Assembly (NCBI RefSeq): GCF_006517255.1
Contig: NZ_CP041185.1
Span: 4,650,001-4,714,000, forward strand
Length of the DNA stretch: 64,000 nucleotides
Origin: Janthinobacterium tructae
GTDB lineage: Bacteria > Pseudomonadota > Gammaproteobacteria > Burkholderiales > Burkholderiaceae_D
Direction of reading: 5' to 3'
Below the pieces are notes generated by a model. That model was given only the letters and a program-made list of their open reading frames with translations. It was not told where the DNA came from and did no database searches. Made by a program: the position numbers and the translations under genes. Below, piece by piece: positions 34,126 through 43,199 of the stretch; the stretch's first letter is position 1; the number at the start of each line of letters is the position of its first letter.

Positions 34126-35217
34126 ATGAGTCTCCAATGCGGTATCGTCGGCTTGCCGAACGTCGGCAAGTCCACCCTGTTCAATGCACTGACGAAAGCC
34201 GGCATTCCGGCTGAAAACTATCCGTTCTGCACCATCGAGCCGAACGTCGGCGTCGTCGAAGTGCCGGATCCACGCATGGATGCGCTGGCCGCCATCGTCA
34301 AGCCGGAACGCACGGTCAACGCCATCGTGGAATTCGTCGACATCGCCGGCCTGGTGGCTGGCGCATCGAAGGGCGAGGGCCTGGGCAACCAGTTCCTGTC
34401 GCACATCCGCGAAACGGACGCCATCGTCAACGTCGTGCGCTGTTTTGAAGATGACAACGTCATCCACGTGGCCGGCAAGATCAGCCCGCTCGACGATATC
34501 GAAGTCATCCAGACCGAACTGGCGCTGGCCGACATGGGCACCGTGGAAAAAGCGATTCATCGCGAAAACAAGAAAGCCCGCTCGGGCGACAAGGACGCGG
34601 CCAAGCTGCTGGCCATCATGGAACGCATGATGCCGTACCTGAACGACGCCAAACCGGTGCGCGCGATGGGCCTGGACGCCGACGAAATGGAACTGATCAA
34701 GCCCTTGTGCCTGATCACGGCCAAGCCAGCCATGTTCGTGGCCAACGTCTCCGACACGGGCTTTACCAACAACCCGCTGCTGGACCAGCTGACCACCTAC
34801 GCACAATCGCAAAACGCGCCCATCGTCGCCATCTGCGCATCGATGGAAGCGGAAATCGCCGATCTGGATGCGGCCGACAAGGGCGCTTTCCTGGCCGACA
34901 TGGGGCTGGAAGAGCCCGGCCTGGACCGCCTGATCCGCAGCGCCTACAAGCTGCTGGGCCTGCAAACCTACTTCACGGCGGGCGTGAAGGAAGTGCGCGC
35001 CTGGACCATCCACGTGGGCGACACGGCACCGCAAGCGGCCGGCGTGATCCACACCGACTTCGAACGCGGCTTCATCCGCGCGCAAACCATCGCCTATGAC
35101 GATTTCATCACCTACAAGGGTGAAGCCGGCGCCAAGGAAGCGGGCAAGATGCGCGCCGAAGGCAAGGAATACGTGGTCAAGGATGGCGACGTGCTGAACT
35201 TCCTGTTCAACGTCTAA
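34126..35217 (+). CDS. ychF: Redox-regulated ATPase YchF (OLA1 family)
   Basis: 363 residues, the normal length. The G domain begins at once: [55 protein letters not shown], then FVANVSD near the nucleotide-binding loop, and a C-terminal TGS domain ([49 protein letters not shown]). YchF is an ATP-preferring Obg-family protein that associates with ribosomes and oxidative-stress responses. The ATG at 34126 is the family's usual start. It converges with the hybrid kinase across a structured intergenic region. Confidence 0.96.
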   Translation: MSLQCGIVGLPNVGKSTLFNALTKAGIPAENYPFCTIEPNVGVVEVPDPRMDALAAIVKPERTVNAIVEFVDIAGLVAGASKGEGLGNQFLSHIRETDAIVNVVRCFEDDNVIHVAGKISPLDDIEVIQTELALADMGTVEKAIHRENKKARSGDKDAAKLLAIMERMMPYLNDAKPVRAMGLDADEMELIKPLCLITAKPAMFVANVSDTGFTNNPLLDQLTTYAQSQNAPIVAICASMEAEIADLDAADKGAFLADMGLEEPGLDRLIRSAYKLLGLQTYFTAGVKEVRAWTIHVGDTAPQAAGVIHTDFERGFIRAQTIAYDDFITYKGEAGAKEAGKMRAEGKEYVVKDGDVLNFLFNV

Positions 35218-35229
35218 GTAATGCTCAGG

Positions 35230-35355
35230 AAATTATTGTGAAATTATGACGAACAGAACCGGATGCTATGCAAGGCGCCCGCTGCTAGCAGCGGGCAAGC
35301 CTCGTCGGCCACCTTGCAGAGCGCCGGTTATGGAAGTCAGAAATCACAATAATTT
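35230..35355. repeat. Long nested inverted-repeat element after ychF
   Basis: The outer arms AAATTATTGTGA (35230-35241) and TCACAATAATTT (35344-35355) are perfect complements. Inside, TGAC/GTCA, AACCGG/CCGGTT (35257-35262, 35324-35329) and TGCAAGG/CCTTGCA (35269-35275, 35312-35318) pair in nested order, and the centre is a perfect 20-nt palindrome at 35277-35296. It could be a small non-autonomous inverted-repeat element or a structured RNA. No open reading frame is seen in it. Confidence 0.6.
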
Positions 35356-35386
35356 ATTGGGGGTTACTTGGACGTCTGGCAGATAA

Positions 35387-35415
35387 AAAAAACCTCGCGG
35401 CTTGCGAGGTTTTTT
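35387..35415. terminator. Bidirectional terminator between ychF and the hybrid kinase
   Basis: AAAAAACCTCGC (35387-35398), 5-nt loop, GCGAGGTTTTTT (35404-35415). Symmetric A and T runs serve both converging genes. Confidence 0.92.
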
Positions 35416-35439
35416 TGTTTCTGACGCGCGTACAGCACG

Positions 35440-37152
35440 CTATGGCGTTGTGGCGCCCTTTGCCGGCGCTGCCGTCAAGCTGAGCGCCGTGTCGAGCGCC
35501 TCCATGAACTCGGGTACGTTGATGGGCTTGGTCAGATAGCGCAGGAAGCCGGCGTCGAGGCCTTTGCGCACGTCACGCGGCAGGGCGTTGGCCGACAAGG
35601 CGATGACGGGGATGTGCGCCGTCAGCGGATCGACGCGCAGCAAGCCGAGCACCTCGGTGCCGCTGATGCCGGGCAGGTTGATGTCCATCAGGATCAGGTC
35701 GGGCTGGTGCTGGCGCGCCAGCGCGATGCCGAGGTGGCCATCGACGGCGCTGAGCATGCCCAGGTCGCTGCGGCGGGCGATCAATTGCTCGACCAGGATC
35801 AGGTTGGCCGGATTGTCCTCCACGTACAGCACCTTGCGGCGCGGCGCATCGAGCGGCGCATCAGCCGATGGCTCCCGGCCCATATTCCCGGCATGCTCGC
35901 CGAGTTGCAGTTCAGGAGCAGATGAGGCTGCCAATTCGATCCAGAACAGCGTGCCGACCCCGACCTCGCTCTCCACCCCCAGCGTGCCACCCATCAGCTC
36001 GACCAGCTGCTTGGTGACCACAAGGCCGATGCCGGTGCCTTCCTCGCTGCCGGCTTCCTGTCCCAGCCGGTTAAACGGCTGGAATAATTGTTGCAATTGC
36101 TCGGCGCTCAGGCCGTTGCCGGTGTCGCGCACGCTCAGGCGCACTTTGTCGCCATGCCGTTTGCATTCCACCTGCACGCTGCCGCCCGTGCGGTTGTATT
36201 TGATCGCATTCGACAGCAGGTTGATGACCACCTGTTTGACGCGCGTCAGGTCGGCATGTACGTAGAACGGCTGGTCGAGTGTAGGGAAGGACAGCGTGAT
36301 ATGGCGTTTTTGCGCTTGCGGCATGATCATGGCGCGGCAATCGCGCAAGACTTCGGTAAGCGCCATCGCCTCGCGCGACATGGCGACCCGCCCCGATTCG
36401 ATCATCGACAGGTCGAGAATTTCATTGATCAGGCGTAGCAGATACCAGCCGCCGTTGAGGATCTGGTCCAGCGAGCGTTGCTGCGATGGGCTGGGCGGCG
36501 GCGTGTCCGATGCCATCAGCTGGGCAAAGCCCAGTACCGCGTTGAGCGGCGTGCGCAACTCATGGCTCATGCTCGACAGAAATTCCGACTTGGCGCGGTT
36601 GGCCTTGTCCGCTTGCGCACGCGCATTTTCCAGTTCCACGCTATTGTCGCTCAGCACACGATTGAGCAGCTCGCGCTCCTGTTCCGCATGCTTGCGCACG
36701 GTATTGTCGGTGCCGATCAGCAGATAGCCGATGATGGCGTCGTCCGCATCGCGCAGCGCCGTCACCGAGACAATCGCGGGGAAGCGGCTGCCATCCTTGC
36801 GCACATATGTCAGCTCATAACTGTCTTCGATGCCGCGCGACGCCTTGTAGACCAGCGCCTCAAAACCGGGCGCGATCAGCGTACCGATTTCCTCGGAGAG
36901 GGCGGTGGCGCGGCTGATGACCTCGGCCGGATCGGATATGCCGGCCGGCGTGATCTGGTTGATCACCTCGTCTGCCTGATAGCCCAGCATGCGCTCGGCG
37001 CCGACATTGAATAATTGGATCACACCCTGTGCATCGGTGGCGATGCAGGAAAAATAGGGGCTGTTGAAGATGGCTTCCTGTAGTACGCCCGCTTTCAGGA
37101 GCGCAGGCTGGGCTGCGCGCGCGGCGGTGCCGGCACGGTGAATGTCGTTCAT
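35440..37152 (-). CDS. PAS-containing hybrid histidine kinase with receiver domain
   Basis: 570 residues with no membrane segment. Order: PAS domain (~28-150: YFSCIATDAQGVIQLFNVGA, ERMLGYQADEVI, RKDGSRFPAIVSVTALRD), coiled coil, HisKA with phospho-acceptor His in FLSSMSHELRTPLNAVLGFA (~198), HATPase (NLLSNAIKYN, VRDTGNGLSAEQ, GTGIGLVVTKQLVELMGG) and a C-terminal receiver domain with phosphorylation Asp in PDLILMDINLPGISG and Lys in YLTKPINVPEFM. The signal and the downstream partner are unknown; no separate regulator gene is adjacent. The start at 37152 lies ~20 residues before the PAS domain. Confidence 0.9.
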   Translation of the reverse strand: MNDIHRAGTAARAAQPALLKAGVLQEAIFNSPYFSCIATDAQGVIQLFNVGAERMLGYQADEVINQITPAGISDPAEVISRATALSEEIGTLIAPGFEALVYKASRGIEDSYELTYVRKDGSRFPAIVSVTALRDADDAIIGYLLIGTDNTVRKHAEQERELLNRVLSDNSVELENARAQADKANRAKSEFLSSMSHELRTPLNAVLGFAQLMASDTPPPSPSQQRSLDQILNGGWYLLRLINEILDLSMIESGRVAMSREAMALTEVLRDCRAMIMPQAQKRHITLSFPTLDQPFYVHADLTRVKQVVINLLSNAIKYNRTGGSVQVECKRHGDKVRLSVRDTGNGLSAEQLQQLFQPFNRLGQEAGSEEGTGIGLVVTKQLVELMGGTLGVESEVGVGTLFWIELAASSAPELQLGEHAGNMGREPSADAPLDAPRRKVLYVEDNPANLILVEQLIARRSDLGMLSAVDGHLGIALARQHQPDLILMDINLPGISGTEVLGLLRVDPLTAHIPVIALSANALPRDVRKGLDAGFLRYLTKPINVPEFMEALDTALSLTAAPAKGATTP

Positions 37153-37993
37153 GCTTACTGCCCTTGGTTCGCAACGCCCGCTTCCGGTCGGATAGGGCTG
37201 GCTGCATATTGTTGAGCGACAGGCGCTGTGGCTTTGTGAAAGACGCTGCTGTCTGTGTTGCTAAACCACATGACAAAGGATATTTTAGCAAATTTCCTTC
37301 CCATCGCCGCGTGCATCACGCGGACAAGACGGACGGTCTGGCGTGGGCAGCCAGTTGTACCAGATTTCGCCCGCACCGGCACCGCGGCAAGTGCCGCCGC
37401 GCCGGTGGCCGCCAACATGCCGTCGTCGGCCGTCCATATCGAGGTCAGGCGCTTGCGCGTGATGCGCGCCCGGGTCTATCCGGAAGCGGCGCGGCTGGCC
37501 CAGACGGCCTTCCAGCCGGGTAGCTGGCTGACGTCGACCACGCCGCAAACGCTGGAATGGAACGCCGGTCTTGACGTGCTGGTCAATGCGACGATCACCT
37601 CCAGCACGCCTTCAGGCAATCCGACGGCATCGTGTATATCCCTCCAGAAACCCGACCGGCCAGTTCCGTGTTCCCGCACTATCCGGCACAATCATCATTC
37701 GACGGCCATGCGGCCCGAGCGTTGCCACGTCCACATCAGACCGGTGTCGGCATCAGTCTGGCCCGCCGGCCCGCCTTGGTCATTCTCGCCTTCGCGGCGG
37801 GCCATGCGTTTTTTGCGCAGCGTCTGGGGCCGCTTGCCCCGCTGGCATGGTGCGTGCTGCTGGCGGCCGTACTGTATGTCTGCCGGCCTTCGCTGTGGGC
37901 CGCCTTCAGGCTGCTCAGGCCGGTCAAACAACAGCACTCTGACAGCGTTTGCTGCCCGCAGCCGTATTGCGCTTTCCTCGTCATTCCGCGTAC
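37153..37993. other. 841-bp stretch without a recognisable gene
   Basis: Several overlapping open frames occur on both strands but none shows a protein family. On +, one frame gives an Arg/Ser/Pro-rich composition typical of off-frame GC-rich DNA. Another, open from about 37590 into fecI, contains a short hydrophobic stretch (ALVILAFAAGHAFFA, then PLAWCVLLAAVLYV) that could be the remnant of a small membrane protein. Upstream of it, that frame has a stop near 37570. The stretch should also hold the hybrid kinase promoter at its left end. It may be decayed coding sequence. Confidence 0.5.
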
Positions 37994-38018
37994 AATGAGA
38001 ATAATTCTCATTTATAAT
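37994..38018 (+). promoter_or_regulatory. Fur box overlapping the fecI promoter
   Basis: AATGAGAATAATTCTCATT (37994-38012) is a near-perfect 19-bp palindrome of the Fur-box type, running directly into a perfect -10 hexamer TATAAT (38013-38018). Iron-loaded Fur bound here would block RNA polymerase. The transcript should start near 38025, which excludes the in-frame ATG 38022 as fecI start. Confidence 0.85.
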
Positions 38019-38063
38019 CCGATGCGCCTGTTCTTGCTGGCCGTTGGCGACAGGAAGGGTAAC

Positions 38064-38582
38064 GTGACCACCGCCGAGTTAGCGCTTCAGCAGCAAGTCA
38101 GCAGTCTGTACACCGACCACCATGGCTGGCTGCGGGGCTTGTTGCGCCGAAAGCTGGGCAATGCCTTCGATGCGGCCGACCTGGCGCACGACGTGTACCT
38201 GCACCTGATGAAGACGGGCCGCGTACCGCCAGCCGGGGAGTCGCGCCGTCACCTGACGCGGATCGCCAATGGCATGGTCATCGACCTGTACCGCCGCCGC
38301 CAGATCGAAGCGGCTTACCTGGAAGTGCTGGCCCAGGTGCCCGAAGCGCTGGCGCCGTCCGAGGAAGAGCGCGCCCTGGTACTGGAAGCGCTGGCGGAAA
38401 TCGACGCCGTGCTGCATCGGCTGCCGTCCAAGGCGCGCCAGGCCTTGCTGCTGTGCAAACTCGACGGTATGAGTTACCGCGACATCGCCGCTGAACTGCA
38501 AGTCTCTGTTTCGTCCGTTGAAAAATACATCGCCGCCGGCTTGCTGGCCTGCTACCAGGCCTTGCATGGGCAGGATGCCTGA
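38064..38582 (+). CDS. FecI-family ECF sigma factor
   Basis: 172 residues from GTG 38064, preceded by AGGAAGGG. Region 2 contains GWLRGLLRRKLGNAFDAADLAHDVYLHLM and ESRRHLTRIANGMVIDLYRRR; region 4 contains LPSKARQALLLCKLDGMSYRDIAAEL and VSVSSVEKYIAAGLLACYQ. These are typical of iron-starvation sigma factors controlled by FecR and a TonB receptor. A Fur box lies on its promoter, fecR follows by 3 bp, and a TonB receptor with a signalling domain is 8.4 kb downstream. ATG 38022 is in frame but too close to the -10. Confidence 0.92.
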   Translation: MTTAELALQQQVSSLYTDHHGWLRGLLRRKLGNAFDAADLAHDVYLHLMKTGRVPPAGESRRHLTRIANGMVIDLYRRRQIEAAYLEVLAQVPEALAPSEEERALVLEALAEIDAVLHRLPSKARQALLLCKLDGMSYRDIAAELQVSVSSVEKYIAAGLLACYQALHGQDA

Positions 38583-38585
38583 GCC

Positions 38586-39557
38586 ATGGAAGTGCTGATT
38601 GCGCCCGCCATCGTCCAGCAGGCTGCCCGGTGGATGGCGCGCCTGTGGTCCGATGACGCCAGCGACGAGGATCAGGCCGAGTGCGCCCGCTGGCGCGCTG
38701 CCCATCCGCACCACGACCTCGCCTGGCAGCGCCTGCAAGCGTTCGAAGGCAAGCTGCACAGCGTGCCGCGCGAGGTGGCCCGCCATGCGCTGCGCGAACC
38801 GGCCGCCGCCTACCTGAACCGCCGCCGTGCCCTGAAGGTGCTTGCCTTGCTGTTTCCCGTGGGCGGCATGCTGTACGCGGCGCGCGGCACGGATGCCTGG
38901 CAAGTGGCCATGGCCGGCCACGGTACGGAGAAAGGGGAAATTCGCGAGTTCATATTGCCTGACGGCACGCGCGTGATGCTCGCTTCCGCTTCCGCCATCG
39001 ACGTGCGCTTCGACGCCAGCGAGCGCCTGCTGATCCTGCGGGCAGGGGAAATCCTCGTCACCACGGCCCACGACCCGTCACAGCGGCCTTTCCGCGTGCA
39101 GGGCCGCCACGGCACGGTGCGGGCCCTGGGTACGCGTTTTACTTTGCGGCAAGACGAACACACGTCGCGCGTGGCCGTCTTCGAGGGCGCCGTCGAGGTG
39201 CGCCTCGCGCATGCGCCGGAGCGGCCCGTGCGCATCGCCACGGGCCAGGGCGCCGTCTATTCGGCCGACATCGTGCAGTCTGGCGCGCCTGCCTCCGCCA
39301 GCGCCGCGGCCTGGATCAAGGGTGTGCTGGTGGCCGACAACATGCGCCTCGATGACCTGCTTGCCGAACTGTCCCGCTACCGTCCTGGCCTGCTGCGCTG
39401 CGATCCGGCCGTGGCCAGCCTGAGCGTCAACGGCGTGTTTCCCTTGCGCGATACGGACCGCGCGCTGCACAACCTGGCGCTGGCCTTGCCGGTGCGAATC
39501 CTTGCGCGTACGCGCTACTGGGTGACGGTTCAAGCCATCCCCCAGGCAGCTGCCTGA
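38586..39557 (+). CDS. FecR-family transmembrane sigma regulator
   Basis: 323 residues. The N-terminal cytoplasmic domain (AARWMARLWSDDASDEDQAECARWRAAHPHHDLAW) is the conserved sigma-binding FecR N-domain with its Trp residues. A membrane helix lies at about 80-98 (KVLALLFPVGGMLYAARG). The periplasmic FecR domain has EFILPDGTRVMLASASAIDVRFD, RPFRVQGRHGTVRALGTRF, RVAVFEGAVEVR and a C-terminal STN-interacting segment (LSVNGVFPLRDTDRALHNL). It relays receptor occupancy to the sigma factor. It lies 3 bp after the sigma gene. Confidence 0.92.
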   Translation: MEVLIAPAIVQQAARWMARLWSDDASDEDQAECARWRAAHPHHDLAWQRLQAFEGKLHSVPREVARHALREPAAAYLNRRRALKVLALLFPVGGMLYAARGTDAWQVAMAGHGTEKGEIREFILPDGTRVMLASASAIDVRFDASERLLILRAGEILVTTAHDPSQRPFRVQGRHGTVRALGTRFTLRQDEHTSRVAVFEGAVEVRLAHAPERPVRIATGQGAVYSADIVQSGAPASASAAAWIKGVLVADNMRLDDLLAELSRYRPGLLRCDPAVASLSVNGVFPLRDTDRALHNLALALPVRILARTRYWVTVQAIPQAAA

Positions 39558-39573
39558 CAATTTCACGGGCCCG

Positions 39574-39607
39574 ATTGAGGGTTTTGCCATCTCGTTCGGG
39601 ATATAGG
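39574..39607 (+). promoter_or_regulatory. Candidate FecI-type ECF promoter, copy 1 (transport operon)
   Basis: A 34-bp sequence with core ATTGAGGGTTTTGCC, four variable bases, then CGTTCGGGA and ATAGG. It occurs again at 46888-46921 with only three mismatches. The -10-like CGTTCG resembles the CGT-containing -10 of iron-starvation sigma promoters. It lies 53 bp before the ABC gene at 39660. Confidence 0.65.
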
Positions 39608-39659
39608 TAAGAGCCACCCTTATCCATTGACCTTATGCACGTTTTTTTCCGTTTTTCCC

Positions 39660-41426
39660 ATGAGTAGCCCAAGCCGCCAAGCCGGCCCCATCAGCCGGAT
39701 CTTGCACCCTATCCGAGGACGGCTGATCGCCGCTGCCGTGCTCGCCGGCACGGGTTCCATGCTCACCCTGGTGCCGCTGGCGGGCATCGCGCACATCGCG
39801 CACATCGCCCTGAACCCGGCGCTGGCGCACGGCGATGTCTGGCCCGCCATCATCGCCAGCGTCGCTTGCCTGTTCCTCGGCATGGCGCTGATGTCGCTGG
39901 GCGAGCTGGCTGCCCATCTGGCCGACAACCGCCTCACCCACCAGTTGCGCCTGCAAGCCATGCAGCGCCTGGGGCAAGTGCCGCTGGGCTGGTTCACCAG
40001 CCGGGCCTCGGGCGAGGTCAAGCAGGCGATGCAGGATGACATCAACACCCTGCACAGCCTCACTGCCCATTTTTATACGACGACGGGACGCGCCGTCGGC
40101 GCCATCGCTATCTCGGTGGTGTACCTGTTCGCCATGGACTGGCGCCTGGCCATCGTCTCGCTATTGCCATTCCCCGGTTTTTTCCTGTTCTTTGGCCGGG
40201 CCATGAAGGCCAGTGGGAGTAACATGGAGCAATTCGTCGCCGGCATGGGGCGCATCAACAATGCGGTGGTGGAGTTCGTCAATGGCATTCCCGTGGTCAA
40301 GGCCTTCGGCGCCACGGGCCGCGCGCACGGCAGCTACCGCGCGGCCGTCGACGCTTTTGCCGTCGCGTTTTCTGCCTTCACTCGTCCGCTGGTCGGTTCC
40401 ATGGCCAACGCCAATGCGCTGATCGCACCCGTGGCCGTGCTGGGCGTGGTGGTGCTTGCCGGCACCGTGTGCGTGGCCCTTGGGGCGATGGCGCCCGTGG
40501 ACATCCTGCCGTTCGCCCTGGTGGCGCCCGGCATTTCCGCACCGATGCTGCTGCTGCATTACCTGACGCACGACCTCAATAATGCCACCGGCGCCGCCCA
40601 GCGCGTGCAAGCCTTGCTCGATACGCCCGTGCTGGCGCAGCCGGCGCCCGACCAGCAGCAGTTGCCAGATGGCACCGAGATCCGCCTGGAAGGTGTGGGC
40701 TATGCCTACGATGGCCACAACAAGGTGCTGTCGGACGTCAGTTTCACTTTGCAAGCTGGCACGGTGACGGCTATCGTCGGCGCCTCCGGTTCCGGCAAGT
40801 CGACCCTGGCGCGCCTGCTGCTGCGCTTTTTCGACCCGAGCGAAGGGCGCATCACCCTCGGTGGCGTCGACCTGCGCCACATCGCCACGCCCGAGCTGTA
40901 CCGGCGCGTCGGTTTCGTGCTGCAGGAAGTGCGATTGATCCACGCCAGCGTGCGCGAGAACATTGCGCTGGGGCGGCCATCGGCCAGCAGCGACGAGGTC
41001 GAGGAAGCGGCGCGCCTGGCGAACATCCACGAACGCATCCTGGCCTTGCCGCGCGGCTACGATTCCGTGATCGGCGAGGATGCGCAACTGTCCGGCGGCG
41101 AGCTGCAGCGCGTGAGCATCGCCCGCGCCGTGCTGCTCGATCCAAACGTGCTGGTGCTCGATGAAGCCACGGCGGCGGCCGATGCGGAAAACGAGGTGGC
41201 GATCCAGGACGCGCTGTCGCGCTTTGCCCGGGGGCGCACCCTGCTGGTGATTGCGCACCGGCTCGATAGCATCATGCACGCCGACCACATCATCGTCGTC
41301 GAGAACGGCGCCATCGTCGAGCAGGGCAGCCATGCCGGATTGCTCGCAGACAAGGGCCGCTACGCGCAACTGTGGGCGCTGGGCGGTTACCAGGATACCG
41401 AGAAAGAGGCGACCCCGTCATGCTGA
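39660..41426 (+). CDS. ABC transporter, fused membrane-ATPase half (YbtP/IrtA-like), first subunit
   Basis: 588 residues. Six membrane helices in the type I exporter fold (~20-310, e.g. LRLQAMQRLGQVPLGWFTSR) precede an ATPase domain with Walker A GASGSGKSTLARLL, signature LSGGELQRVSIARA, Walker B NVLVLDEATA and His-switch IAHRLDS. Though exporter-shaped, pairs of this kind in siderophore loci (YbtPQ, IrtAB) are known importers. Its ATG has no ribosome binding site, but a 10-codon ORF (39635-39667) ends across it, suggesting coupled translation. The next ABC gene overlaps by 7 nt. Confidence 0.88.
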   Translation: MSSPSRQAGPISRILHPIRGRLIAAAVLAGTGSMLTLVPLAGIAHIAHIALNPALAHGDVWPAIIASVACLFLGMALMSLGELAAHLADNRLTHQLRLQAMQRLGQVPLGWFTSRASGEVKQAMQDDINTLHSLTAHFYTTTGRAVGAIAISVVYLFAMDWRLAIVSLLPFPGFFLFFGRAMKASGSNMEQFVAGMGRINNAVVEFVNGIPVVKAFGATGRAHGSYRAAVDAFAVAFSAFTRPLVGSMANANALIAPVAVLGVVVLAGTVCVALGAMAPVDILPFALVAPGISAPMLLLHYLTHDLNNATGAAQRVQALLDTPVLAQPAPDQQQLPDGTEIRLEGVGYAYDGHNKVLSDVSFTLQAGTVTAIVGASGSGKSTLARLLLRFFDPSEGRITLGGVDLRHIATPELYRRVGFVLQEVRLIHASVRENIALGRPSASSDEVEEAARLANIHERILALPRGYDSVIGEDAQLSGGELQRVSIARAVLLDPNVLVLDEATAAADAENEVAIQDALSRFARGRTLLVIAHRLDSIMHADHIIVVENGAIVEQGSHAGLLADKGRYAQLWALGGYQDTEKEATPSC

Positions 41427-43186
41427 AGACTTTCATACAATTGCTGGGCGATGATGCGCCTGTCTTCCGCCGCTACTGTGCCATGGCCGTCGCGTATGGC
41501 GTGCTCAGCGGGCTGACGATCACCGCGCTGGTGCTGGCGCTGGGCCGGCTGCTGGCTGGAGACACGGGCGGCGCGGCCTTGTGGCTGCTGGTGCTGCTGG
41601 CCGGGCTGGTCGCTTGCTGGGGCTGGCGGCGCCAGGTGGAAAAGGCGGGCGTGCGCGTGGGCGTGACGGTGCTGCAAGGGGCGCGCCAGCGCCTGGGCGA
41701 CCACGTGGCGCGCCTGCCTGTCGGCTGGTTCACGCCGGAAAACACGGCGAAACTGGGCCACGTCATCACGCAGGGCATGATGAACGTGGCGCAACTGCCG
41801 GCCCACGTATTGACTCCCGTCATTTGCGGCGCCGTCACGCCCCTGGTGCTGGTGGCCGCGCTGTTCGCGCTGCACTGGCAGCTGGGCCTCATTGCCCTGC
41901 TGGCGCTGCCCCTGCTGGCGGGCGCCTTGCGGCTCACGGCGCACCTTGGCCAGCGCGCCGACGACGCCTATCACCGGCATTTTGCCCAGACCAGCCAGCG
42001 CCTGGTGGAGTTTGCGCAAGCGCAATCCGTCTTGCGCGCTTTCAATGGTAACGGCGATGGCGACGGCACGCGTTTTTTGCGGCAAGCCATCGACGAGCAA
42101 CGCCATGCGGGCACGCGGCTGATTTATCTGTCGGCCTTGTCGTCGGTGCTCAACGCCTGGGCAGTGCAAGCCATCTTCGCCGCCTTGCTGGCCGCCGCCG
42201 CGCTGTGGCTGCAGGGCCTTCTGGGTGCGGCATCCGCTGCGGGTGACGCTATTTCTGTCATCGTGGCACTGCTGCTGGTGGTGCGTTTTGTCGACCCGCT
42301 GCAGGAAGTGGCCAGCTATGGCGAGGTGCTGCGCGGCGCGCGGGGACCGCTCGACGCTGCGCGCGACATTTTCGCCGTGCAACCCTTGCCGGAAGCTCCA
42401 GCGCCGCAAGCGCCGCGCGATGGTGGCGTCGAGCTGCGCGGCGTGGCTTTTCGCTATGCACAGGACCAGCCTGACGTATTGACGGACATCAATCTGCAGA
42501 TTGCACCGGGCAGCATGACGGCGCTGATCGGCGCTTCCGGCTCCGGCAAGACGACGTTAGTACGTTTGATCGCGCGCTTCTTCGATGCCAGCGAAGGTAG
42601 CGTGCTGGTGGGCGGTGTCGATGTGCGCGACGTGTCCAGCGAGCAATTGGCCGGGCAGATCAGCCAGATCTTCCAGGACAGTTATCTGTTCCACGGCAGC
42701 ATCGGCGACAACATCCGCCTGGGCAAGCCGGACGCGACCGATGCCGAAGTGCTGGACGCGGCGCGTCAGGCCGGCGTGGCCGAGATCATCGCCCGCCTGC
42801 CGCAGGGACTCGCTACGCCCGTGGGCGAGGGCGGCGCGCGCCTGTCCGGTGGCGAGCGCCAACGCATTGCGATTGCCCGCGCGCTGATCAAGGATGCGCC
42901 GATTTTGCTGGTCGACGAAGCGACAGCCGCGCTCGATGCGGAAAACCAGGCCGCCATCGCCGAGGCGCTGGCGCGGCTGCGCGGCAAGCGCACGGTGATC
43001 GTCATCGCCCACCAGCTGTCGACGGTGGCCATGGCCGACCAGATCGTCGTGCTCGATGGCGGCACGATCCGCGAGCAGGGCGCGCCAGCCACCTTGCGCG
43101 CGCACGATGGCCTGTATGCGCACTTCCTGGCCCAGCGCCAGGCGGCCAAGGGCTGGCGCATCGCCTGCGCTGCGCCGCAGCAATGA
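41420..43186 (+). CDS. ABC transporter, fused membrane-ATPase half (YbtQ/IrtB-like), second subunit
   Basis: 588 residues. Six membrane helices (e.g. YCAMAVAYGVLSGLTITALV, LVLVAALFALHWQLGLIALL, AVQAIFAALLAAAALWLQGL) and an ATPase domain with Walker A GASGSGKTTLVRLI, Q-loop ISQIFQDSYLFHGS, signature LSGGERQRIAIARA and Walker B PILLVDEATA. It overlaps the first half transporter by 7 nt and almost certainly forms a heterodimer with it. Location between FecR and a periplasmic-binding-protein importer points to siderophore movement or processing. Export cannot be excluded from sequence. Confidence 0.88.
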   Translation: MLKTFIQLLGDDAPVFRRYCAMAVAYGVLSGLTITALVLALGRLLAGDTGGAALWLLVLLAGLVACWGWRRQVEKAGVRVGVTVLQGARQRLGDHVARLPVGWFTPENTAKLGHVITQGMMNVAQLPAHVLTPVICGAVTPLVLVAALFALHWQLGLIALLALPLLAGALRLTAHLGQRADDAYHRHFAQTSQRLVEFAQAQSVLRAFNGNGDGDGTRFLRQAIDEQRHAGTRLIYLSALSSVLNAWAVQAIFAALLAAAALWLQGLLGAASAAGDAISVIVALLLVVRFVDPLQEVASYGEVLRGARGPLDAARDIFAVQPLPEAPAPQAPRDGGVELRGVAFRYAQDQPDVLTDINLQIAPGSMTALIGASGSGKTTLVRLIARFFDASEGSVLVGGVDVRDVSSEQLAGQISQIFQDSYLFHGSIGDNIRLGKPDATDAEVLDAARQAGVAEIIARLPQGLATPVGEGGARLSGGERQRIAIARALIKDAPILLVDEATAALDAENQAAIAEALARLRGKRTVIVIAHQLSTVAMADQIVVLDGGTIREQGAPATLRAHDGLYAHFLAQRQAAKGWRIACAAPQQ

Positions 43187-43199
43187 ACGGGATGACGAT

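Noticed and set aside
37255..37998. 247-codon frame on + before the sigma gene
   Set aside because: Arg/Ser/Pro-rich, no motif, runs through the promoter; kept only as gene-free DNA with possible remnants.
37632..38063. N-terminal extension of the sigma-factor frame
   Set aside because: The Fur box and -10 lie inside it, and ECF sigma factors of this type start near 38064.
39660..43186. Multidrug exporter pair
   Set aside because: The exporter fold alone is not enough; position inside a FecI-controlled siderophore operon favours a siderophore role, though direction is unproven.
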